This document shows positions 18,403 through 27,708 of a DNA stretch of 64,000 nucleotides, in pieces. How positions within the stretch are numbered: the first letter of the stretch is position 1; each line of letters opens with the position of its first letter. Position numbers and translations under genes: made by a program. Under the pieces are notes generated by a model that was not told the DNA's origin, did not search any database, and saw nothing but the letters and a program-made list of their open reading frames with translations. The stretch comes from Sphingobacteriaceae bacterium. Its GTDB lineage: Bacteria > Bacteroidota > Bacteroidia > Sphingobacteriales > Sphingobacteriaceae. The stretch is from assembly GCA_024645045.1 (NCBI GenBank), contig JAHEGO010000068.1:124001-188000 (forward strand), written 5' to 3'.

Positions 18403-18924
18403 ATGGAACAATCAAGATTTGCTACACTTTCAACACTGTTTGCTTTTTTAATGGTTATAACAGCAAAAATATTAATCCCTTTAAATGAAAGTGCGATTAC
18501 CATTCAAATGTTTATTGTTGTTTTGTCGGCAATTTTAGGCGGATCAATGGTTGGACTGACAGCACAATTAATTTATTTATTGTTTGGTTTATTTGTGCCA
18601 GTATTTAATAGTCAAGCATTAGCAATTGAATATTTTTCTAAGCCTGTTAATTTATTTACTTTAATATTCCCTTTTGTTGCGCTTGCTATTGGAACATATG
18701 TGTTTACTTGGAAACCTTTATATAATATGCTTTTAAGAGCAACTGTTGTTATCCTATTTGCATCAATTGTTTTTCTTTTTGCAAATTATCTATTAACAGA
18801 CAATTTCACTTTTGAAATTTTTATCAAAAAAAATACTGCAATGTTAATTTCAAATTTAATTGAAACTTACATTGCAGTAATGCTATGTTATTACTGGATA
18901 AAATATAATAAGCTAGCTAAATAG
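18403..18924 (+). CDS. bioY: BioY-like biotin transporter substrate-binding subunit
   Basis: 173-residue membrane protein with about six hydrophobic helices. Its N-terminal half shows the BioY pattern: TAKILIPL, then ITIQMFIVVLSAILGGSMVGLTAQLIYLLFGL, similar to the conserved region where biotin is bound in ECF S-components. BioY works alone or with the EcfAA'T energising module; none is in the window. It begins one base after the SNF2 stop, so it must be co-transcribed with the helicase. The C-terminal half is less typical, hence moderate confidence in the substrate. Confidence 0.78.
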   Translation: MEQSRFATLSTLFAFLMVITAKILIPLNESAITIQMFIVVLSAILGGSMVGLTAQLIYLLFGLFVPVFNSQALAIEYFSKPVNLFTLIFPFVALAIGTYVFTWKPLYNMLLRATVVILFASIVFLFANYLLTDNFTFEIFIKKNTAMLISNLIETYIAVMLCYYWIKYNKLAK

Positions 18925-18928
18925 CTTT

Positions 18929-20677
18929 TTATTTTATATTTACCGTTATTCCTAATTCTTTTAATTGATCAGAACTAATACTAGACGGTGAGTCAATCAT
19001 TACATCTCTTCCAGAATTGTTTTTAGGGAATGCAATCACATCTCTAATAGAATCTAATTCTGCAAAAAGAGAGCACCATCTATCGAAACCAAATGCAATT
19101 CCTCCGTGTGGTGGTGCACCATATTCAAATGCATCCATTAAAAATCCAAATTGTTTCTGCGCTTCTTCTTTACTAAATCCAAGAAGTTCAAACATTTCTG
19201 CTTGTAATGTTTTATTATGAATTCTTATTGAGCCGCCACCAATTTCAGTTCCATTGATTACCATATCGTATGCATTTGCTCTAACTTTTCCTGGAGCAGT
19301 TTTAAGTAATTCAATGTCTTCTGGTTTAGGCGAAGTAAATGGATGGTGCATTGCATGGAATCTTTTTGAATCTTCATCCCATTCTAATAATGGAAAATCT
19401 AAAACCCAAAGTGGTGCAAAAACATCTTTATTTCTTAAGCCCATTCTATTGCCTAATTCTAATCTTAATTCGCTCAACGCCTTTCTAGTTTTGTCTATAT
19501 TTCCAGCCAGAATTAGCATTAAGTCGCCAGGTTTTGCATTAAAGGCAGTCGCCCATTTTTTCAATTCAGTTTCATCATAGAATTTATCTACTGAAGATTT
19601 TAAACTTCCATCTTCATTGTATCTTAAATAAATTAATCCTGTAGCACCAATTTGAGGACGTTTGATAAAATCAGTTAATTCATCAATTTGCTTTCTTGTG
19701 TATGATGCGCAATTAGTAGCGTTGATGCCAATAACAATTTCAGCGTCATCAAACACTTTAAATTCTTTACCCTTTACAATTTCTGTTAATTCAACAAATT
19801 TCATATCAAATCTCGTATCTGGCTTATCAGAACCATAATATTGCATTGCATCTGCATAGGTCATTCTCGGGAAATCAATAATGTCGATTCCTTTTACTGT
19901 TTTAAATAAATGTTTTGCCAAACCTTCAAACATATTCAAAATGTCTTCTTGTGTAACAAATGACATTTCGCAATCTATTTGTGTAAACTCAGGTTGACGA
20001 TCAGCTCTTAAATCTTCATCTCTAAAACATTTCACAATTTGGAAGTATCTGTCAAAACCAGAAACCATTAGTAGTTGTTTAAATGTTTGTGGAGATTGTG
20101 GCAATGCATAAAACTCTGATTGATTCATTCTGCTTGGCACCACAAAATCTCTAGCACCCTCTGGTGTTGATTTAATTAATACAGGAGTTTCTACTTCAAT
20201 GAAATTTTTGCTGTCCATGTATTTTCTAGTCTCTTGGCCCATTCTGTGGCGAAGTTCTAGGTTTTTTCTAACTACATTTCTTCTTAAATCAAGGTACCTG
20301 TATTTTGCTCTCAACTCATCACCACCATCGGTATCATCTTCAATAATAAATGGTGTAACTTTTGAACTGTTCAAAATTTCTAAATCAGTAATGCTAATTT
20401 CTATTTCACCAGTTGGTATTTTAGCATTCTTATTGCTTCTTTCAATTACTTTACCAGTTGCCTTAATTACAAATTCTCTTCCAAGTTTACGAGCTGCTTC
20501 ACAAAGTATAGCATTCTCCTCCATGTTAAAAACCAATTGCGTTATGCCATATCGATCTCTTAAATCAATAAAAGTCATACCTCCTAAATCACGAGATTTC
20601 TGAACCCATCCACAAAGTGTAACAGATTCATTTAAATTTTTACTCGATAATTCTCCGCAAGTGTGTGTTCTCAACAT
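18929..20677 (-). CDS. aspS: Aspartyl-tRNA synthetase
   Basis: 582-residue class II synthetase that charges tRNA-Asp. N-terminal OB-fold anticodon domain ([24 protein letters not shown]), class II motif 2 ([18 protein letters not shown]), a bacterial GAD insertion around residues 285-400, and motif 3 ([10 protein letters not shown]) near the C-terminus. Length is normal for the bacterial type. It stands alone on the minus strand, convergent with bioY (4-base gap) and divergent from terC. Confidence 0.96.
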   Translation of the reverse strand: MLRTHTCGELSSKNLNESVTLCGWVQKSRDLGGMTFIDLRDRYGITQLVFNMEENAILCEAARKLGREFVIKATGKVIERSNKNAKIPTGEIEISITDLEILNSSKVTPFIIEDDTDGGDELRAKYRYLDLRRNVVRKNLELRHRMGQETRKYMDSKNFIEVETPVLIKSTPEGARDFVVPSRMNQSEFYALPQSPQTFKQLLMVSGFDRYFQIVKCFRDEDLRADRQPEFTQIDCEMSFVTQEDILNMFEGLAKHLFKTVKGIDIIDFPRMTYADAMQYYGSDKPDTRFDMKFVELTEIVKGKEFKVFDDAEIVIGINATNCASYTRKQIDELTDFIKRPQIGATGLIYLRYNEDGSLKSSVDKFYDETELKKWATAFNAKPGDLMLILAGNIDKTRKALSELRLELGNRMGLRNKDVFAPLWVLDFPLLEWDEDSKRFHAMHHPFTSPKPEDIELLKTAPGKVRANAYDMVINGTEIGGGSIRIHNKTLQAEMFELLGFSKEEAQKQFGFLMDAFEYGAPPHGGIAFGFDRWCSLFAELDSIRDVIAFPKNNSGRDVMIDSPSSISSDQLKELGITVNIK

Positions 20678-20857
20678 ATCCTGATATATTTATTAATGCG
20701 TAAAATTATAAATTTTTAAGCGATTTTCGGATAATATCAAGCGCTTTAATACAAAATCTTTCATTTTATGGAAATGCGCATTCAATAGATTTCATTGTTA
20801 TATGTCACAATTACTATTAAATTAGCGCCTTTATCTAGCTTTATAATTTAGAATCAA

Positions 20858-21568
20858 ATGATGGAATTGTTATCAAATCCCGAAACTTGGGTTGCGCTGC
20901 TTACACTAACGGTCTTAGAAATTGTTTTAGGCATCGATAATATTGTATTTATATCAATCATATCTGGTAAGCTTCCAAAAGAAAAACAAAAACGAGCTAG
21001 AAAAACAGGTTTAGCTTTAGCACTCGTTACCCGTATACTTTTATTGTTATCGCTTTCGTGGGTCATGAGCCTTACCAATCCATTATTTACTTTTGCATCA
21101 AATGATATTTCTGGTAGAGATTTAATATTATTAATAGGCGGTCTGTTCTTAATTTATAAAGCGACAACAGAAATCCATGAAAAGCTAGAAGGTCATGAAG
21201 AAGAAACGCAACAAAGAAAAACACCAATTTCTTTTTCTGCAGTAATTGTTCAAATTTTATTATTAGATATTATATTTTCATTAGACTCTGTAATTACTGC
21301 AGTTGGAATGGCAAGCCATATTGAAGTGATGATTGCTGCGGTAATTATTTCTGTTGGAATCATGTTAGTAGCTGCAGAATCAATTAGTAAATTTGTTAAC
21401 GATCATCCTACTGTTAAAATGCTTGCCCTTTCATTCCTAGTATTGATAGGGGTTTCCTTACTAGCTGAAGGATTAGACCAACACATACCTAAAGGCTATG
21501 TATATTTTGCAATGGCCTTTTCGGTATTAGTTGAAATGTTGAACCTAAAAGAAAAAAAGAAGAAATAA
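20858..21568 (+). CDS. TerC-family integral membrane protein
   Basis: 236 residues with about seven hydrophobic helices. The TerC motifs are clear: LEIVLGIDNIVFISI in helix 1 and the repeat LLDIIFSLDSVITAVGMA in the second half, each with a conserved Asp in the membrane. The cytoplasmic loop after helix 3 is rich in Glu, His and Lys (EIHEKLEGHEEETQQRK). TerC proteins have been linked to manganese export and metalation of exported proteins; tellurite resistance is historical. Two adjacent ATG codons exist at 20858 and 20861. The 180-base upstream gap shows no convincing riboswitch. Confidence 0.9.
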   Translation: MMELLSNPETWVALLTLTVLEIVLGIDNIVFISIISGKLPKEKQKRARKTGLALALVTRILLLLSLSWVMSLTNPLFTFASNDISGRDLILLIGGLFLIYKATTEIHEKLEGHEEETQQRKTPISFSAVIVQILLLDIIFSLDSVITAVGMASHIEVMIAAVIISVGIMLVAAESISKFVNDHPTVKMLALSFLVLIGVSLLAEGLDQHIPKGYVYFAMAFSVLVEMLNLKEKKKK

Positions 21569-21569
21569 A

Positions 21570-24047
21570 TTATTTTAATTGATCTATTTCTTTCATTATA
21601 ATTTTAATTTTTTCTTTTAACTCCTCTGAGTCTGCTGCTGCAAGCATATCACCTAAGGTGCTTTTTGCACTGAATTCTATTTTTTCCTGCATAGCTTCTA
21701 CTGCAATAGATTTTATAATGCTAAGCGCTTTCTCTATAGTTTCATCGTCAACTTTTGTCAAGTAATTCTTAAAGTATTTATTGATAAAAACTTGATTATT
21801 GCCCGCATTATTTGCTAGTTGGTTCATGAAATACGGCATCATACTTTTATTTCCTTGTTCTGCATAAATACTAGCAATGGCCATTTGAACATAATTACTT
21901 TCTGAGTTTTCTAATTGCTTCGCTATCGTAACTGCTTTTGGTTTATCTATTAAATATAATGCTTTGAGGGCCTTTTGTACCACAATGTATGAGCTATCGT
22001 TACAGGCATTCAATATAATTTCAAGATCAGTTGCATTGGATTTTTGTGAAGCTAAAGTTGTGATTGCAGTTGCCCTAACATTTGAATTTGGATCAGACTT
22101 TGCTAAATTTTGTAAAGTTATTTTATTTGTTTCGTAAAGCGTTTGATTATTCTCTTCATTTAATATATTGATGCAGGTCTTTCTGATTTCAAAATTATGG
22201 TCATTTAAACCTTTAATAAAAATAGCTTGAGCATCGGGTGCTGTAAGGTAATTTTTTAGCGCTTCAATAGCTTCTAGTCTATCTAAAAATAATTTACCGT
22301 GTTCATATAAGTATATCCATTCCGCTTTGGTGTGGTTATCTTTTTTAACACAAACTAACATTTTTTCTGCGTCAAAATTAATTAGGCTTGGCTGAATTGC
22401 TAGTGGAAATTCAAAAGTCTCTTTACTTTTACTAATGGTGATTGTTTTTCTTTCAACAGCCCCATCACTATATAAATCAATAGTAACAGGCATTTGGTAT
22501 AAAGGGAATTTACTTAAATCTTGATTTTGATTTACGCAAACTTTTGCTACTTTTCTAATGGCATCATAACTATAATCTATCGTTAATTCTGGATGTCCAG
22601 GTGCAAAATACCATTCATTGAAAAACCAATTTAAATCTTGTCCTGTTACTTCTTCAAAAGCCAAGCGTAAGTCATGAATTTCTGCTGATTTAAATTTGTT
22701 ACGTTCTAAGTATAATTTAAGAGATGCAAAAAAAGCTTCATCTCCAACTGACTTGCGCAACATGTGAATTATTTTTCCACCTTTTTGATAGGAGTAATTA
22801 TCAAACATGTCTTCTCTATCTAACAATTCAAAACGAATCATGTTTACTTTTTTTGTTTTTGAAGTGCGCAAGTATTTTTTTAAATCTTCATTTGCAGCTC
22901 TATCAGCTTCTTCGCGACCATATTTATAATCTGCCCATATGTATTCGCCATAAGTTGCAAAAGACTCGTTTAATGGTAGGTTGGGCCATGATTCAGCGGT
23001 AACTAGGTCTCCAAACCAATGGTGAAATAATTCGTGTGAAATGGTTTCTTCGTCTGGGTTATCTATGTGCGCTCTTGCATCCATGTTCATATCTTCAGCA
23101 AAAGTTACCGCACCAGTATTTTCCATTGCGCCTGCAACAAAATCCCTTACTACAATTTGAGAGTATTTGTCCCAAGGATAATCGACGCCTAATTTTTCAG
23201 AAAACAAATTGATCATTTCAGGAGTGTTTCCAAAAATTAATTTTCCGGTAGATTGGTATTTTGGTTCAACATAATAATTTACCTCCATGTTTTTCCAGTG
23301 GTCTTTGATGACTGAAAAATTACCTCCTGCAACCATTGTTAAATAGGCTGCATGTGGCAAATCTTGTTTCCATACATCTGTTCTAGTGCCATTGCTGTTT
23401 TGTGTACTGTAAGCCAGATAGCCATTTGAAAGGGTAACAAAATTATTCTCAACAGTGATAGATACTTCTTGTGTGTATTTTTCTGTGGTTGATTCTATAG
23501 TTGGAAACCAAGCAGAGTTAGCTTCTGTTTCTCCTTGTGTCCAAAATTCTCTTGGCTTGTTTTTAATTTTATTATTTGGGTTGATAAAATAAAATCCTTT
23601 GTCAGAACTGATACTTGAAGAACCATTTACTTTTAATTTATTAGGTTGCGCAACATAGTCTATGTTTACAGCATAAGATTCATCTTTTTGAAAAACTCTT
23701 GGAAGTTGAATGGTTAGTTTTTTAAGATCGTAAGTAAAAGGTGCATTATTCCCATTTACTTTAATGCTATTTATTTTATAACCTTTGGCATCTAATATCA
23801 ATTCTTTATTTGGATAAAAATATGGTTTTACTGTTAGCGTTACATTTCCATATACAAAACAGCTATCCCAATCAAGTGATATGTTTAAGCGCATGTGCGT
23901 AATGTCCGAAAGCCTTGTATAAGATGGCATATAGTTAGCCTGTTCTTTTATTTCAGTTGTATTATTATTAGCTGTTTTAATCGTTTTGCAGCTAATAACT
24001 AATAAGATAAATAGGATAGATACGAATTGATAAATTTTATTTTTCAT
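21570..24047 (-). CDS. M1-family aminopeptidase lipoprotein with HEAT-like C-terminus
   Basis: 825-residue zinc peptidase. Lipoprotein signal ends VISC (Cys20), so it is probably anchored in the outer membrane or periplasm. N-terminal beta domain to about residue 240; GAMEN exopeptidase motif at 306-310; zinc ligands HELFH (His338, Glu339, His342) and Glu361; then a C-terminal alpha-helical repeat region (about 590-820) with HEAT-like pairs such as EIRKTCINIL and SNVRATAITTLASQ. It should trim N-terminal residues from peptides. The gene begins inside the last 11 bases of the TlpA-like gene upstream, so the two are translationally linked. Confidence 0.92.
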   Translation of the reverse strand: MKNKIYQFVSILFILLVISCKTIKTANNNTTEIKEQANYMPSYTRLSDITHMRLNISLDWDSCFVYGNVTLTVKPYFYPNKELILDAKGYKINSIKVNGNNAPFTYDLKKLTIQLPRVFQKDESYAVNIDYVAQPNKLKVNGSSSISSDKGFYFINPNNKIKNKPREFWTQGETEANSAWFPTIESTTEKYTQEVSITVENNFVTLSNGYLAYSTQNSNGTRTDVWKQDLPHAAYLTMVAGGNFSVIKDHWKNMEVNYYVEPKYQSTGKLIFGNTPEMINLFSEKLGVDYPWDKYSQIVVRDFVAGAMENTGAVTFAEDMNMDARAHIDNPDEETISHELFHHWFGDLVTAESWPNLPLNESFATYGEYIWADYKYGREEADRAANEDLKKYLRTSKTKKVNMIRFELLDREDMFDNYSYQKGGKIIHMLRKSVGDEAFFASLKLYLERNKFKSAEIHDLRLAFEEVTGQDLNWFFNEWYFAPGHPELTIDYSYDAIRKVAKVCVNQNQDLSKFPLYQMPVTIDLYSDGAVERKTITISKSKETFEFPLAIQPSLINFDAEKMLVCVKKDNHTKAEWIYLYEHGKLFLDRLEAIEALKNYLTAPDAQAIFIKGLNDHNFEIRKTCINILNEENNQTLYETNKITLQNLAKSDPNSNVRATAITTLASQKSNATDLEIILNACNDSSYIVVQKALKALYLIDKPKAVTIAKQLENSESNYVQMAIASIYAEQGNKSMMPYFMNQLANNAGNNQVFINKYFKNYLTKVDDETIEKALSIIKSIAVEAMQEKIEFSAKSTLGDMLAAADSEELKEKIKIIMKEIDQLK

Positions 24048-25272
24048 TTAAATATTTCTCTAGATTTTCAATAAAGTGTTTTTTGAATGCTAAATAGAAT
24101 TTTTCAGTAGCGGGTCCAGAATAACCTGTATGTATAGACTGAACATTTCCATTTCTATCAATTAATATAAGAGTTGGGAAAGCCACAAAATTGGCAAGCA
24201 TTGGCAATGTATTATTTACACTTCCTTTTTTTGTATTACCTGCAATTAATAAAGGATATTTTATTTGTAATTGTTTTTTAAAGTTATTGATGTTGTTTTT
24301 AATCACTTTGATGTCATCGCTTTTTTCGAAACATAGACCAATTATTTCTAATCCTTTAGAATGATATGCATCGTATACTTCTGCCATTAGTTTGCTTTCG
24401 TCTAAGCAATTAGGACACCAAGACCCCATAATCTGTAGAAGCACAACCTTGTGTTGATACTTTGCATCTGCTAATGAAATAACATTGTTATTTAAATCAG
24501 GTAGTTGAAATTGTATTTTTTGATATCCTGGTTTTAAAAAAGTTAATTTTTCTGCGTCTGGTAATTCCGCTTCAGGGTTTAAAATTCCAGACCAATTTTC
24601 TTTTCCAGTTAATCCAGCATAAAAAATTCCATTGCTAATCGTATTTGTTTTCGGATCAAAATCTGCTAGAACTAAATATGCATGTGAACCATCAAAAGTG
24701 GATAGTTTTATTTTTCCGCCATTGTATATTCCCTCTAGAAAACGATAATCGCCGGTTGTAGTTAAAAATGTTCCAGTAACATTATTAATTGAACAATTAA
24801 ATTGCCCAATGGCTTCACTACTATCTTTTGTGTTTTCGTCAATAAATTTTACATCCCAAGTATTATTTAATTTTAATTCATTTTGGTGAACTTCATTGAA
24901 ACGATTCTGATTTAGAACGGCTTCAAATGGCATATACGTATTGCTTTTAGGCAAGTGTCTTGTCCATCTTCCTTTAATTTTATCCCCCTCAGATTTTACC
25001 ATAAATTCTGCATCAAAAAATGGAAGGGTGATTAAGATACTATCGTTAAACTTTTTAAAGTCATTCACCACTAGGGTATCATTTGCATTCGTAATTAGCA
25101 TTTCTGTTTTGCCATTAACAGTATGCATTTGAAATGAAAATGGAATATTTATACCATCTGTTCTCATTAAATTTCCTCTCCAATGTCCACTGTTTATTTT
25201 TATATCTTGCGCAAAGGAAATAGTGCAAAGTATTGTTAAAATGCAGGTATAAATGCCGATTTTATGTTTCAT
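24037..25272 (-). CDS. TlpA-like thiol-disulfide protein, exported
   Basis: 411 residues with a signal peptide ending SFAQD (cleavage after about residue 21) and a C-terminal thioredoxin domain with GSWCPNC (CxxC near residue 285) and a later cis-Pro region (FVAFPTLILID). The middle 240 residues are beta-rich and unrecognised. Periplasmic redox function is likely; whether it reduces or forms disulfides cannot be told. Overlaps the start of the M1 peptidase gene by 11 bases, which hints that the two act in the same compartment. Confidence 0.83.
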   Translation of the reverse strand: MKHKIGIYTCILTILCTISFAQDIKINSGHWRGNLMRTDGINIPFSFQMHTVNGKTEMLITNANDTLVVNDFKKFNDSILITLPFFDAEFMVKSEGDKIKGRWTRHLPKSNTYMPFEAVLNQNRFNEVHQNELKLNNTWDVKFIDENTKDSSEAIGQFNCSINNVTGTFLTTTGDYRFLEGIYNGGKIKLSTFDGSHAYLVLADFDPKTNTISNGIFYAGLTGKENWSGILNPEAELPDAEKLTFLKPGYQKIQFQLPDLNNNVISLADAKYQHKVVLLQIMGSWCPNCLDESKLMAEVYDAYHSKGLEIIGLCFEKSDDIKVIKNNINNFKKQLQIKYPLLIAGNTKKGSVNNTLPMLANFVAFPTLILIDRNGNVQSIHTGYSGPATEKFYLAFKKHFIENLEKYLNEK

Positions 25273-25357
25273 AAGTTAAAATTGTTAATGTGCATATTTC
25301 TTCGTCTTTTTAAATCGAAAGAAATTACTAAATTGCAATATAATCATATCATTTAAA

Positions 25358-25972
25358 ATGCTCCAAAAATATATATATAGCCTTTCTTTATGCATCATTT
25401 TTGCACTTATTCCGTATTTGTCAAATGCGCAAACTAAGGAAGAAAAAAAAGCAATTAAACAAGAATTAAAGGCTATCAAGAAAATGAAGCCTGCAGAAAT
25501 AAGGAAAATGAAATTGAATTTTGAGGAGCAGCTAGAAGAAAAAGAGATTGAAATTGCATTATCTCAGAAAAAAGCTGACACCATGCAAGCCTATTTATTT
25601 GGCATGCAAAATAAATACAACGAACTCCAAAAGAACTGCGGAAATAAAACCACCAGAGTTTACGGGGTGTTATCTGCAGTTCAAGCTAAAGGTTATTATT
25701 ATCGAATACAATTAGGGGCCTTTAAAAATTTTGATTTGAAAAATAAAATCAACAAAGACGATCAAAGTATACAAGTTGAATATTTAAAGGGTTTAGAAAA
25801 ATACATGATTGGTTTGTTTTTTACTTTTGAAGATGCAGCAGCATATCGAAAAGACATTCAACAAATGGGCATTAAAGATGCATTTATAGTGCCATACAAA
25901 GATGGTATAAGAATTACACACCAAGAAGCTAGAGAAGGCATTGCTGCTCAGTCTGCAGCAACTGCTCAATAA
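25358..25972 (+). CDS. Exported coiled-coil protein with SPOR-like C-terminal domain
   Basis: 204 residues. Signal peptide MLQKYIYSLSLCIIFALIPYLSNAQ, then a charged helix rich in Lys and Glu (residues 26-90, probable coiled coil). The C-terminal domain at about 112-190 contains YYYRIQLGAFKNFD, FTFEDAAAYRKDIQQMGIKDAFIVPY and resembles the SPOR fold that binds denuded peptidoglycan at division sites. The resemblance is by pattern only. Monocistronic: divergent from the TlpA-like gene and followed by a strong terminator. Confidence 0.75.
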   Translation: MLQKYIYSLSLCIIFALIPYLSNAQTKEEKKAIKQELKAIKKMKPAEIRKMKLNFEEQLEEKEIEIALSQKKADTMQAYLFGMQNKYNELQKNCGNKTTRVYGVLSAVQAKGYYYRIQLGAFKNFDLKNKINKDDQSIQVEYLKGLEKYMIGLFFTFEDAAAYRKDIQQMGIKDAFIVPYKDGIRITHQEAREGIAAQSAATAQ

Positions 25973-25987
25973 AAAATATTAACTCAT

Positions 25988-26023
25988 AAAAAAGACCGAT
26001 GAAATTTCATCGGTCTTTTTTTT
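25988..26023. terminator. Bidirectional rho-independent terminator
   Basis: A perfect 22-base palindrome (GACCGATGAAA at 25994-26004 followed directly by its complement to 26015) is flanked by six A and eight T. It lies between the convergent SPOR-like and acyl-CoA dehydrogenase genes and can serve both strands. Confidence 0.9.
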
Positions 26024-26040
26024 ATGTAAAAGAATTGTTT

Positions 26041-27180
26041 TTATTTTAATACTTCGCGTGAAATTACAATTCTTTGAATTTCTGAAGTTCCTTCATAAAT
26101 CTGGGTAATTTTAGCATCACGCATTAATCGTTCAACGTGGAATTCTTTAACAAATCCATAACCACCATGAATTTGAACGGCCTCAACAGTTGTTTTCATA
26201 GCAGTTTCAGATGCAAATAATTTTGCCATTGAACTTGCTTGTGCATAGTCCATGTGGTTATCTTTTAACCAAGCTGCTTTTAAACACAACAATCTTGCTG
26301 CTTCAATTTCAGTAGCCATATCTGCTAATTTAAATTGGATAGCTTGGTGATTTGAAATGGTTGTGCCAAAAGCTTTTCTTTCTTTCGAATAAGCAAGCGC
26401 TAACTCATATGCTCCAGATGCAATACCCAGTGCTTGTGCAGCGATTCCAATTCTTCCACCTGCTAAAGTTTTCATTGCAAATTTGAATCCGAATCCATCT
26501 TCACCAATTCTATTTTCTTTAGGCACTTTCACATCTGTAAATAATAATGAGTGGGTGTCTGATCCTCTGATACCTAATTTATTTTCTTTCACACCAACTT
26601 CAAATCCTGGCATACCCTTTTCAACAATCAATGCATTGATACCTCTATGACCTTTGCTTACATCAGTTTGTGCAATTACAATATAAGTGCTTGCTGAGTT
26701 ACCATTTGTAATCCAGTTTTTAGTACCATTTAATAAATAGTGGTCACCCATGTCAATGGCAGTTGTTTGTTGGCTTGTTGCATCTGATCCCGCTTCAGGT
26801 TCAGATAAACAAAAAGCACCAATTTTTTCGCCAGTTGCCAATGGCACTAAATATTTTAATTTTTGCTCTTCGTTTCCATAAGCTTCAAGTCCGTAACATA
26901 CTAAAGAGTTGTTTACTGAAACAACCACAGATGCTGATGCGTCTACCTTTGAAAGCTCTTCCATTGCTAATACATAAGATATAGCGTCTAATCCAGATCC
27001 TCCGTATTTTGGATCTACCATCATTCCTAAGAATCCTAGTTCACCTAATTTTTTTATTTGTTCAGCCGGGAAAATTTGTTTTTCATCTCTTTCAATTACT
27101 CCTGGTTTTAATTCATTTTGAGCAAAGTCTCTTGCTGCTTTCTGAATCATTAAATGTTCTTCTGTAAGTTCGAAATGCAT
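26041..27180 (-). CDS. Acyl-CoA dehydrogenase
   Basis: 379-residue flavoenzyme that introduces the alpha-beta double bond in acyl-CoA during fatty-acid or branched-chain amino-acid breakdown. Signature 1 AFCLSEPEAGSDA, flavin-contact WITNG, and the C-terminal YEGTSEIQR, whose Glu is the catalytic base in short- and medium-chain enzymes, are all visible. Length is typical of the short-chain group. Monocistronic or loosely linked to the RfaE2-like gene upstream (30-base gap). Chain-length preference not assigned. Confidence 0.93.
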   Translation of the reverse strand: MHFELTEEHLMIQKAARDFAQNELKPGVIERDEKQIFPAEQIKKLGELGFLGMMVDPKYGGSGLDAISYVLAMEELSKVDASASVVVSVNNSLVCYGLEAYGNEEQKLKYLVPLATGEKIGAFCLSEPEAGSDATSQQTTAIDMGDHYLLNGTKNWITNGNSASTYIVIAQTDVSKGHRGINALIVEKGMPGFEVGVKENKLGIRGSDTHSLLFTDVKVPKENRIGEDGFGFKFAMKTLAGGRIGIAAQALGIASGAYELALAYSKERKAFGTTISNHQAIQFKLADMATEIEAARLLCLKAAWLKDNHMDYAQASSMAKLFASETAMKTTVEAVQIHGGYGFVKEFHVERLMRDAKITQIYEGTSEIQRIVISREVLK

Positions 27181-27210
27181 ATTGTATTTTTTGTTATAGG
27201 TTGATATTTT

Positions 27211-27705
27211 CTAATTAGTAGTTTTTATTTTTTCAATAATTTTTGAAGTTGAATAGCCTGGTACAAAGTCCATCGTTTCTACTCTTCCTCCGTTATTTAA
27301 AACAACATCTGCACCAACAATTTGGTCAATGCTATAGTCGCTGCCTTTGACCAAAATATCTGGTATCAAAAAGCTAATTAATTCTTTAGGTGTTTCTTCA
27401 TCAAAAAGAATTACTGCATCTACAAACTGTAGTGCAGCTAAAATTAATGCCCTCGATTTTTCATCTTGGACTGGTCTATTTGGTCCTTTTAGTTTACTTA
27501 CTGAAGCATCAGTATTTAATCCAATTACTAATTTACCTCCCAAAGATGCCGCTCTCGCTAAATAATCTATATGTCCGTAATGTATGATGTCAAAACAGCC
27601 ATTTGTAAAAACAGTTTTTAAGCCCATGTATTTCCAAACATCCATGAGTCCAGAAACTTCTTCTTTCATCATGATTTTGGATTTTATCTTCATCAACTTT
27701 TCCAT
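27211..27705 (-). CDS. rfaE2: RfaE2-like nucleotidyltransferase (heptose-1-phosphate adenylyltransferase family)
   Basis: 164 residues, a single cytidylyltransferase-fold domain. [17 protein letters not shown] holds the HxGH nucleotide-binding motif, and [16 protein letters not shown] and [13 protein letters not shown] match the C-terminal half of HldE. In split-gene organisms RfaE2 adds AMP to heptose-1-phosphate for LPS core. No partner kinase (RfaE1) or heptose enzymes are adjacent, so the exact sugar phosphate is inferred. It is four bases after the YbhN-like gene. ATG at 27703-27705; another at 27690 is possible. Confidence 0.85.
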   Translation of the reverse strand: MEKLMKIKSKIMMKEEVSGLMDVWKYMGLKTVFTNGCFDIIHYGHIDYLARAASLGGKLVIGLNTDASVSKLKGPNRPVQDEKSRALILAALQFVDAVILFDEETPKELISFLIPDILVKGSDYSIDQIVGADVVLNNGGRVETMDFVPGYSTSKIIEKIKTTN

Positions 27706-27708
27706 TGC

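Noticed and set aside
20678-20857. Possible manganese (yybP-ykoY) riboswitch before terC
   Set aside because: TerC genes are sometimes riboswitch controlled, but I see no matching conserved loops or strong paired stems in this AT-rich gap.
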